Assembly: GCA_049671305.1 (NCBI GenBank)
Contig: JBATUR010000001.1
Coordinates: forward strand, 1 to 18,896
Origin: CADCTM01 sp049671305
Lineage (GTDB): Bacteria; Cyanobacteriota; Cyanobacteriia; Cyanobacteriales; Coleofasciculaceae
DNA length: 18,896 nt
Reading direction: 5' to 3'
Part shown: in pieces, positions 13,358 to 18,896 of the stretch
Layout: each line of letters begins with the position of its first letter
Numbering within the stretch: position 1 is the first letter of the stretch
Made by a program: the position numbers and the translations under genes
The notes under the pieces: generated by a model
Told to the model about the DNA's origin: nothing
The model's input: the letters and a program-made list of their open reading frames with translations, nothing else
Database searches by the model: none

Positions 13358-15055
13358 ATGCTGCGACTCGAACATATCAGTAAAATTTACCCAACGGGTG
13401 AAATCCTCAAAGATGTCAACTGGGAAGTGAAACCTGGGGATCGCATTGGTCTAGTCGGCGTCAATGGTGCCGGCAAGTCCACCCAACTAAAGATTATTGC
13501 AGGCGAGATAGAACCGACTGCCGGGGAAGTAATTCGCCCTGCTAGCTTGCATATCGCCTACCTCACCCAAGAATTTGAAGTAGACCCCACCCGCACGGTT
13601 AGAGAAGAATTTTGGATAGTCTTTAAAGAAGCCAACGAATTGCAACTAGCGCTGGCACAAGTACAGCGCGATATGGAAACGGCTGACCCAGAGGAATTAG
13701 ACCGCCTGATCAACAAGCTAGACAAACTACAGCGAAAGTTTGAAGCCTTAGACGGCTATGGTTTGGAAGCGCAGATTGAGAAGATTTTACCAGAGATGGG
13801 ATTTCAGGCAGAAGATGGCGATCGCTTAGTTAGTGCCTTTAGTGGCGGCTGGCAAATGCGGATGAGTTTAGGCAAAATCTTACTGCAAAAGCCTGATTTA
13901 TTACTACTCGACGAGCCAACCAACCATTTAGATTTAGAAACCATTGAATGGTTAGAAGTTTACCTGAAGAGTCTAAAAAACCCGATGGTAATTGTTTCTC
14001 ATGACCGAGAATTTTTAGACCGCCTCTGCACCCAAATAGTGGAAACAGAACGAGGTGTTTCTAGTACCTATTTAGGGAATTATTCAGCTTATCTGCAACA
14101 AAAAGCTGAGATGCAAGAATCTCAAATGAGTGCTTATGAGCGTCAGCAAAAAGAACTAGAAAAACAGCAAACCTTTGTTGATCGTTTTCGTGCCAGTGCG
14201 ACTCGCAGTACTCAAGCAAAAAGCCGCGAGAAACAATTAGATAAAGTAGAGCGTATTGAAGCGCCAACAGGTGGATTAAGAACCTTGCACTTCCGCTTTC
14301 CTCCAGCGCCTCGTAGTGGTCGCGAGGTGGTGGAAATCAAAGATTTGGTTCATACCTATGGCGAGAAAATTCTGTTTTTAGGAGCAGACTTGCTAATTGA
14401 AAGAGGCGATCGCGTTGCCTTCTTGGGTCCCAACGGTGCAGGGAAATCTACCCTACTACACCTGATGATGGGTATGGAGAAACCGACAGAAGGTACTGTG
14501 CAATTAGGCAGTCATAACGTGCTTCCAGGATACTTTGAGCAAAATCAAGCAGAAGCTTTAGATTTAAATCGAACCGTCATGGAAACCATACATGATGAAG
14601 TTCCCGACTGGAAAAATGAAGAAGTCCGCACTTTATTAGGACGATTTTTATTTAGTGGCGAGACAGTTTATAAAAAAGTTGAATCTCTAAGTGGGGGTGA
14701 AAAAGCGCGTCTAGCTTTGGCAAAAATGCTGTTACGTCCAGCGAACTTACTAATATTGGATGAGCCGACAAATCATTTGGATATTCCGGCTAAAGAAATG
14801 CTGGAAGAATCAATTCAAAATTATGACGGCACAGTGATTATTGTTTCCCACGATCGTTATTTTATCTCCCAAGTTGCTAACAAAATTGTAGAAATACGAG
14901 AGGGGGAATTTAAAACTTATCTAGGAGATTATCATTACTATTTGGATAAGATTGCTGAAGAAAAAGAGCAGACACGGTTAGCGAAGATTATGGGAGAGAA
15001 GGCGCTGAAGAAAGCTGAAAAAGCGGCTAAGAAAGGGGCAAGTAAGAAAAAGTAA
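13358..15055 (+). CDS. ABC-F family ATPase
   Basis: A 565-residue protein with two ATP-binding cassettes and no membrane segment, hence an ABC-F protein acting on the ribosome (translation factor or rescue) rather than a transporter. Cassette 1: Walker A GVNGAGKST (34-42), signature FSGGW (about 161), Walker B LLLLDEPTNHLD (about 182-193). Cassette 2: GPNGAGKST (about 357-365), LSGGEKAR (about 444-451), LLILDEPTNHLD (about 465-476). The linker of about 70 residues (about 245-315), rich in Gln, Glu and Arg, corresponds to the P-site tRNA-interaction motif. The C-terminus is a Lys/Ala-rich tail (AEKAAKKGASKKK). Family members include Uup, EttA, YdiF and antibiotic-resistance types; I cannot say which. 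GGAG eight bases before the ATG supports the start. The upstream non-coding region is long, and a leader-type control is possible. Confidence 0.93.
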   Translation: MLRLEHISKIYPTGEILKDVNWEVKPGDRIGLVGVNGAGKSTQLKIIAGEIEPTAGEVIRPASLHIAYLTQEFEVDPTRTVREEFWIVFKEANELQLALAQVQRDMETADPEELDRLINKLDKLQRKFEALDGYGLEAQIEKILPEMGFQAEDGDRLVSAFSGGWQMRMSLGKILLQKPDLLLLDEPTNHLDLETIEWLEVYLKSLKNPMVIVSHDREFLDRLCTQIVETERGVSSTYLGNYSAYLQQKAEMQESQMSAYERQQKELEKQQTFVDRFRASATRSTQAKSREKQLDKVERIEAPTGGLRTLHFRFPPAPRSGREVVEIKDLVHTYGEKILFLGADLLIERGDRVAFLGPNGAGKSTLLHLMMGMEKPTEGTVQLGSHNVLPGYFEQNQAEALDLNRTVMETIHDEVPDWKNEEVRTLLGRFLFSGETVYKKVESLSGGEKARLALAKMLLRPANLLILDEPTNHLDIPAKEMLEESIQNYDGTVIIVSHDRYFISQVANKIVEIREGEFKTYLGDYHYYLDKIAEEKEQTRLAKIMGEKALKKAEKAAKKGASKKK

Positions 15056-15065
15056 GCTGTTAAAA

Positions 15066-15347
15066 ATGGAATATGTATTAATCATTCATGAAGTCGAAGA
15101 CTACGAGGCATGGAAACAAATTTTTGATAATGCTGCATCAATTAGAAAAGAGGCTGGTGAGCAAAGTTATCAGGTTTTAAAATACGATAACAATGCTAAT
15201 AAAATTGTTCACTTTTCTCAATGGATATCAATAGCTAATGCCAAGGCATTCTTTGAGTCGCCTAAGTTGGTGGAAATCAGAAGACAGGCTGGCGTTAAGG
15301 CACCAGAGTTTATTTATTTAGAAGAGTTAGAAGCAGGAGTGCTGTAA
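15066..15347 (+). CDS. ABM-like (dimeric alpha/beta barrel) small protein
   Basis: A 93-residue protein beginning MEYVLIIHEVEDYEAWKQIF and ending in a strand FIYLEELEAG. The beta-alpha-beta-beta-alpha-beta layout with VEDY-x-WK near the start and a VHFSQW strand in the middle fits the ferredoxin-like dimeric alpha/beta barrel fold of antibiotic biosynthesis monooxygenase-type proteins. These act as small oxygenases, haem-degrading proteins or stress proteins; nothing here tells the substrate. It begins 10 bases after the ABC-F stop and probably shares its transcript. There is no clear ribosome-binding site, so it may be reached by translational coupling. Confidence 0.75.
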   Translation: MEYVLIIHEVEDYEAWKQIFDNAASIRKEAGEQSYQVLKYDNNANKIVHFSQWISIANAKAFFESPKLVEIRRQAGVKAPEFIYLEELEAGVL

Positions 15348-15379
15348 ACCTAACAATTTAACCAAACATTTTGGTCATT

Positions 15380-15658
15380 ATGTCAAAGCTCATACTTCAA
15401 GTCCGCACTAATGATAATCTACTAGATTTACTTGCCAAATCTGAATCTGGGGATTGGGTTGTTGCTGATTACAAAGTTCATGAAATTACCCATATTCAAA
15501 TTGTAAACTTTGCAGGTACGCAGATGATTGAAGGTGTGTTTGACCGAAACACTAGTTACCGGACAGATTCTGGCAGACTTGTTATCAAGTTTTTAGACGC
15601 TCATATTGTAAATTGCCGCGTTCAATTTGATGGGCAAAACCCTGTCCGCTATATTTGA
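15380..15658 (+). CDS. Unrecognised 92-aa protein
   Basis: Starts MSKLILQVRTNDNLLDLLAK at an ATG at 15380; an upstream TTG at 15371 in frame is unlikely. The sequence alternates short strands and polar turns (WVVADYKVHEITHIQIVNF, MIEGVFDRN, RLVIKFLDAHIVNCRVQF), suggesting an all-beta or alpha/beta fold without membrane segments. I recognise no family. It lies 32 bases after the ABM-like gene and 41 bases before the antitoxin, so it may belong to either transcript. No strong ribosome-binding site is seen. Its reading frame is open, uninterrupted and ends cleanly; I think it is a real gene of unknown role. Confidence 0.55.
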   Translation: MSKLILQVRTNDNLLDLLAKSESGDWVVADYKVHEITHIQIVNFAGTQMIEGVFDRNTSYRTDSGRLVIKFLDAHIVNCRVQFDGQNPVRYI

Positions 15659-15699
15659 AGTGTATCAATTGCCGACTCTTTTATTCAGGACGTTTAAGC

Positions 15700-15924
15700 A
15701 TGGATATCACAACTACTTTAAATGAAATTGCCGCCCTGAATGTTGAAGACAAGATTCGTCTTGTACAAGCAATTTGGGACAGTATTGCCGCAGAGCAAAC
15801 TTATCCTGATCTGACAGAAATGCAAAAACGGGAGATTGATCGCCGAATTACTGACTACGAAGCGAACCCAGACGATGTACTAACGTGGGATGAGATTAAA
15901 GCCTCGATTAAGGGACATCAATGA
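15700..15924 (+). CDS. Addiction module antitoxin, TIGR02574/PF09720-like
   Basis: 74 residues from an ATG at 15700, preceded by AGGA nine bases upstream. An in-frame TTG at 15655 would add 15 residues, but they do not look like this family. The pattern LNVEDKIRLVQAIWDSIAAE and a C-terminal DVLTWDEIKASIKG fits the putative addiction module component family (TIGR02574, PF09720): the N-terminal half resembles a dimerising DNA-binding helix pair and the C-terminal half wraps the toxin. Its last four bases overlap the toxin start (ATGA), so translation of the pair is coupled, as is usual for type II modules. It probably also represses its own promoter. Confidence 0.85.
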   Translation: MDITTTLNEIAALNVEDKIRLVQAIWDSIAAEQTYPDLTEMQKREIDRRITDYEANPDDVLTWDEIKASIKGHQ

Positions 15925-16217
15925 ATTATGCACTAGTGTTGCGTCTAGAGGTTCGCGAAGAACTTAGTGAGGCATACAGTTGGTATGAGAGTCAGAAACA
16001 AGGACTCGGCGACGAATTTTTAGAATGTGTGGACGAGACATTAAATCGAATTTCTCAGATGCCAGAGTCCTATGCTGTAGCGCATCGTGATGTTCGCCGG
16101 GCACTAGTGCGAAGATTTCCCTATGCTGTGTACTATCGAATTGTATCAAGTCGGGTGATTGTCATAGCAATTTTTCACGGTCGTAGAGATCCCCTAGCGC
16201 GGCAAACGCGAACCTAG
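15921..16217 (+). CDS. ParE/RelE-family toxin
   Basis: 98 residues in the order typical of the RelE/ParE superfamily: an N-terminal strand (YALVLRLEVREELSEAYSWYE), a two-helix segment with EFLECVDETLNRISQMPESY, then the conserved end RRFPYAVYYRIVSSRVIVIAIFHGRRDP. The FPYAVYYR strand and the final HGRRDP are hallmark features of ParE-type toxins. ParE members poison DNA gyrase, RelE members cleave mRNA on the ribosome; the sequence does not settle which. It overlaps its antitoxin by four bases. The module sits in a gene-dense stretch without repeats or transposase, so it is a chromosomal, probably transferred, TA pair. Confidence 0.9.
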   Translation: MNYALVLRLEVREELSEAYSWYESQKQGLGDEFLECVDETLNRISQMPESYAVAHRDVRRALVRRFPYAVYYRIVSSRVIVIAIFHGRRDPLARQTRT

Positions 16218-16313
16218 CCTCAAACGTTTTTTGTAGGGTCGCATCAAAATTTTTAACAGTCCGCCATTCTCAACTCAAAATCCTATAATTAGACTACCAT
16301 TTTATTAATTATT

Positions 16314-17930
16314 TTAATGATGCTCGCCATTCCTCATAATACTTAAAGCCACCGCCTCCGCCACCTTAATGCCATCAATTCCCGCCGAAAGAATGCCCCC
16401 AGCATATCCCGCCCCTTCACCTGCCGGATAAAGCCCAATTGTATTTATACTTTGATAATTCTCGTTGCGTTTAATCCGAATTGGTGATGAGGTGCGAGTT
16501 TCCACGCCAGTTAACATAGCATCATCCATCGCAAAACCTTTAATTTTTTTGTTGAAAGCGGGGATAGCTTCACGGATAGCAGCGATCGCATATTCGGGTA
16601 AACTATGACTCAAATCTGCCAAATGTACTCCAGGCGCATAAGACGGTTTCACTCTCCCAAAATCAGTTGAAGGGCGATGATTAAGAAAATCTCCCACCAA
16701 CTGCCCAGGCGCATTATAAGTCCCACCACCTAACACAAAAGCCCCCTCTTCCAAGCGACGTTGCAAAGCAATTCCTGCCAAAACATGACCTGGATAATCA
16801 TCAGGAGTAATACCTACAACAATGCCACTATTAGCATTACGTTCATTGCGAGAATATTGGCTCATGCCATTAGTAACCACCCGCCCTGGTTCCGACGCCG
16901 CCGCCACAACTAAACCACCCGGACACATACAGAAACTATAAACACTCCGACCATTTTTACAGTGGTGAACTAATTTATAATCAGCAGCACCTAATGTTTT
17001 ATGACCTGCTTGATTGCCGAAACGACAACTATCAATTAAAGTTTGAGGATGTTCAACTCGAAAGCCGATAGAAAAGGGTTTTGCTTCAATATAAACCCCA
17101 CGATCAAACAACATTTGGAAAGTATCACGGGCGCTGTGACCAACTGCCAAAACTACATGATTGCTGGCAATATATTCGCCACTGTCCAGGGTAACTCCCT
17201 GCACTTTTCCCTTTTCGATATTGAGGTCTGTAACTCGACTTTGAAAGCGAATTTCACCGCCTAATGATTCAATTTTGGCACGAATACTTTGAACAATTCC
17301 CACTAATTTGAAAGTGCCGATATGGGGCTTATTTATATAAAGAATTTCCGGTGAAGCACCAGCATTAACAAATTCAGTTAATACCTTGCGTCCATAATGC
17401 TGCGGATCTTTAACTTGACTGTAGAGTTTACCATCCGAGAATGTACCTGCACCGCCTTCACCAAACTGGACATTAGATTCAGGGTTGAGTGCTTGTTTCT
17501 TTTTCCAGAAGGCAAAAGTATCAGCAGTGCGATCGCGAACTGGCTTACCGCGTTCTAAAATGATTGGGCGAAACCCCATTTGTGCCAGCATCAGCCCCGC
17601 AAACATCCCACAAGGACCAGTACCGATCACGATGGGGCGAATCGATAAATTACTGGGTGCTTGCGCCACAACGCGATAACTCATGTCTGGCGTGATCCTC
17701 AGATGAGGGTCTTTTTTCAGACGCTGGAGCAGATCAGCCTCTTTGGTTGTTTCCACATCCAGAATGTAGACAAGGGCAATGTTTCCTTTTTTTCGGGCAT
17801 CATAACTACGCTTAAAGATGGAGTAGTTAATTAGTTCTTCTGGTGTGATTTGTAGCTTTTTGAGGATGGCGTTTTGGAGCGCGTCATCAGGATGATCGAG
17901 GGGAAGTTTGATTTCTGTTAGTCGTAGCAT
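16314..17930 (-). CDS. FAD-dependent oxidoreductase, COG2509 family
   Basis: 538 residues, the normal length for the COG2509 group of uncharacterised FAD-dependent dehydrogenases. An N-terminal alpha/beta region (1-95, with YSIFKRSYDARKKGNIALVY) precedes the Rossmann motif GTGPCG (103-108), with Glu126 as the ribose-binding acid. The FGEGGAGTFSDGKL motif at 156-169 is characteristic of this group, as is the C-terminal FAD-binding YPAGEGAGYAGGILSAGIDG (near 507-526). A Cys-rich strand SFCMCPGG sits near 340. No substrate is known for the family; it is widespread in cyanobacteria and plastids. It has no signal peptide. The start at 17930 lacks a ribosome-binding site, and divergent transcription to the 54-aa gene shares the 80-base gap. 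Confidence 0.9.
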   Translation of the reverse strand: MLRLTEIKLPLDHPDDALQNAILKKLQITPEELINYSIFKRSYDARKKGNIALVYILDVETTKEADLLQRLKKDPHLRITPDMSYRVVAQAPSNLSIRPIVIGTGPCGMFAGLMLAQMGFRPIILERGKPVRDRTADTFAFWKKKQALNPESNVQFGEGGAGTFSDGKLYSQVKDPQHYGRKVLTEFVNAGASPEILYINKPHIGTFKLVGIVQSIRAKIESLGGEIRFQSRVTDLNIEKGKVQGVTLDSGEYIASNHVVLAVGHSARDTFQMLFDRGVYIEAKPFSIGFRVEHPQTLIDSCRFGNQAGHKTLGAADYKLVHHCKNGRSVYSFCMCPGGLVVAAASEPGRVVTNGMSQYSRNERNANSGIVVGITPDDYPGHVLAGIALQRRLEEGAFVLGGGTYNAPGQLVGDFLNHRPSTDFGRVKPSYAPGVHLADLSHSLPEYAIAAIREAIPAFNKKIKGFAMDDAMLTGVETRTSSPIRIKRNENYQSINTIGLYPAGEGAGYAGGILSAGIDGIKVAEAVALSIMRNGEHH

Positions 17931-17964
17931 ACTTAATATTTTAAATAATTTTGTCTGTCAGGTG

Positions 17965-17991
17965 TTGCGGGATAATAAATTTCCGTATAAT
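17965..17991 (+). promoter_or_regulatory. Candidate promoter with consensus -10
   Basis: TATAAT (17986-17991) is a perfect -10 box; TTGCGG (17965-17970) with a 15-base spacer is a fair -35. Transcription near 17998 would leave a 13-base leader before ATG 18011, and rules out a start at 17951. Confidence 0.5.
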
Positions 17992-18010
17992 ACAAACAAA
18001 TTATATAGAT

Positions 18011-18175
18011 ATGATCATGATTAATACTTTATCCTCCTCCACAGAGCGTATATTTGATGCTGAAAAATTGGTTTGCTTTTCGATGGAGCAAGCAACCGTT
18101 ACGGAAATAGTGATCACGGAACATTCAAGTATTGCTTTTTGGGGCGCACATCCTGTTGGAGTTTTTGATATATGA
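18011..18175 (+). CDS. Small unknown protein, coupled to the GFA gene
   Basis: 54 residues from ATG 18011 (a second ATG at 18017 is equally possible). The body is TERIFDAEKLVCFSMEQATVT then TEHSSIAFWGAHPVGVFDI. An earlier in-frame start at 17951 is unlikely because a consensus -10 box lies between. Its stop overlaps the next ATG (ATGA), so translation is coupled to the GFA-family gene and a joint role is likely. I recognise no family; the reading frame is short, so the chance that it is not a gene is real. It has no membrane segment or signal peptide. Confidence 0.5.
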   Translation: MIMINTLSSSTERIFDAEKLVCFSMEQATVTEIVITEHSSIAFWGAHPVGVFDI

Positions 18176-18645
18176 CAACCTACACTGGAGGATGCCAATG
18201 TGGAGAGATCCGATATGAAATATTGGCTGAACCTCTAACGCTCTATGTCTGCCACTGTAAAGAATGTCAAAAGCAATCCTCCAGTGCTTTCGGTATGTCG
18301 ATGCCAGTTCCCCGTGATGCCGTTGTTATCCTCCAAGGACAACCTAAAGAATGGAGCCGAGTCTCTGAAAGTGGTCGTGAAATAACTTGTCTATTTTGTA
18401 GTAAATGTGGAACGAGGTTGTTTCATAATCCTGCTCGTAACCCCAAAATTACGAATGTCAAACCCGGCACATTGGACGACACAAGTTGGTTAAAACCTGT
18501 CGGCAATCTCTGGACTAAAAGCTGCCAATCATGGGTGATTTTGGATGAGGAGATACTGAATTATGATGGTCAGCCCCAAGATTTTTCACAATTATTTGAG
18601 AAATTCCTTGCCACAGCCAAGCGATCAAGTTTCAAGTTGAATTAG
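18172..18645 (+). CDS. GFA-family zinc protein (Mss4-like fold)
   Basis: 157 residues. The zinc ligands of the GFA (PF04828) family are in place: Cys8-x-Cys10 in GGCQCG, Cys27-x-Cys29-x2-Cys32 in CHCKECQ, and Cys76-x2-Cys79 in CSKCG, followed by TRLFH. The family is named for glutathione-dependent formaldehyde-activating enzyme, which speeds S-hydroxymethylglutathione formation, but most members have unknown roles and this one should not be assumed to do so. It is coupled by overlap to the small gene before it. No signal peptide; probably cytoplasmic. There is no clear terminator after the stop. Confidence 0.88.
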   Translation: MTTYTGGCQCGEIRYEILAEPLTLYVCHCKECQKQSSSAFGMSMPVPRDAVVILQGQPKEWSRVSESGREITCLFCSKCGTRLFHNPARNPKITNVKPGTLDDTSWLKPVGNLWTKSCQSWVILDEEILNYDGQPQDFSQLFEKFLATAKRSSFKLN

Positions 18646-18790
18646 CTGACATCTTGCACCATTTTTATTAACTTTAGGGTGGCAGCCATCCGCACCACAC
18701 TATAGGATGAAATACCCATTATTTTTCCCACACTCACCCCCCAAATCTCAAGCAAAAACAAAAATCGTCAACGAATGCAAAAGGCAGTGC

Positions 18791-18796
18791 TATCAT
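18791..18796 (+). promoter_or_regulatory. Candidate extended -10 box for gpmI
   Basis: TGCTATCAT gives an extended -10 (TG-n-TATCAT, five of six matches to TATAAT), placing a transcript start about 30 bases before the gpmI ATG. No convincing -35 box was found. Confidence 0.35.
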
Positions 18797-18833
18797 TGCG
18801 AGGAAAGTTATTTAACGATGAAGGTCAATAACT

Positions 18834-18896
18834 ATGACACAAGCACCTATCTCTCCTGTGGTGCTAGTCATCTTAGATGGTTGGGGTTATCGTGAG
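18834..18896 (+). CDS. gpmI: 2,3-bisphosphoglycerate-independent phosphoglycerate mutase, 5' end only
   Basis: Twenty-one codons before the window ends, reading MTQAPISPVVLVILDGWGYR then Glu. The VLVILDGWGYR sequence is the hallmark N-terminus of cofactor-independent phosphoglycerate mutase (alkaline phosphatase superfamily), whose Asp in LDGWG is a metal ligand. The enzyme interconverts 3- and 2-phosphoglycerate in glycolysis and carbon export from the Calvin cycle. GAAGG nine bases before the ATG is an acceptable ribosome-binding site. The 188-base gap before it carries a candidate -10 box and no gene. A frame at 18707-18895 is a shadow in another frame. Confidence 0.9.
   Translation, partial: MTQAPISPVVLVILDGWGYRE

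Noticed and set aside
18707..18895. 62-codon plus-strand frame at the right edge
   Set aside because: Overlaps the gpmI start in another frame and has no start signal.
1..18896. CRISPR array, tRNA, rRNA, transposase
   Set aside because: Looked for on both strands; no spaced direct repeats, cloverleaf-like sequences or transposase genes were seen. The TPR codon repeats in 6390-8520 are coding, not an array.

Overview
The window looks like a piece of a cyanobacterial chromosome, probably from a filamentous (Nostocales-like) lineage. Reasons seen in the sequence: twelve copies of the cyanobacterial HIP1 octamer GCGATCGC in 18.9 kb (about 0.3 expected by chance), an Flv3-type diflavin flavodiiron protein, a secreted TPR-CHAT protein, a pentapeptide-repeat protein, short dispersed repeats of the kind common in Nostoc-like genomes, and several small proteins that I recall mainly from cyanobacteria. 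No rRNA, tRNA, CRISPR array, transposase or phage gene was found. It reads as ordinary chromosome with a few accessory patches.

Layout. 1-1622 (-): flv3, an O2-reducing flavodiiron protein whose C-terminus runs off the left edge. 1949-2791 (+): coaX, pantothenate kinase, whose 3' end appears to be extended by a dispersed repeat. 2824-3030 (+): an orphan DUF433 antitoxin-like gene. 3078-4443 (-): an alpha/beta hydrolase and a Nudix hydrolase with an altered Nudix box. 4820-6089 (+): three small conserved genes (65, 60 and 85 aa) separated by a strong terminator, a structured leader and a candidate Pho box. 6390-10169 (+): a 1259-aa exported TPR-CHAT protease-like protein with 16 TPR-like units in two blocks. 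10250-10951 (+): a PAP2 membrane phosphatase, converging with and overlapping a Trp-rich membrane protein (10930-11730, -). 11883-12554 (-): a pentapeptide-repeat protein. 12555-13357: about 800 bp without a convincing intact gene, with a possible gene remnant. 13358-15347 (+): an ABC-F ATPase and a small ABM-like protein, close enough to be co-transcribed. 15380-16217 (+): an unrecognised 92-aa protein, then an antitoxin/ParE-type toxin pair with a 4-base overlap. 16314-17930 (-): a COG2509-type FAD-dependent oxidoreductase. 18011-18645 (+): a small unknown gene translationally coupled to a GFA-family zinc protein. 18834-18896 (+): the first 21 codons of gpmI, running off the right edge.

How the genes work together. 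Most neighbours look like independent housekeeping or stress genes rather than one pathway. Supported pairings are the toxin-antitoxin module, the 54-aa/GFA pair (ATGA overlap), ABC-F plus ABM (10-base gap) and possibly Nudix plus hydrolase (97-base gap). No complete multi-gene defence system is evident. The most interesting items are the exported CHAT protein with an intact His/Cys dyad, the 11-bp-periodic Pho-box-like array before the 85-aa gene, and the Nudix box in which acidic positions have become amides.
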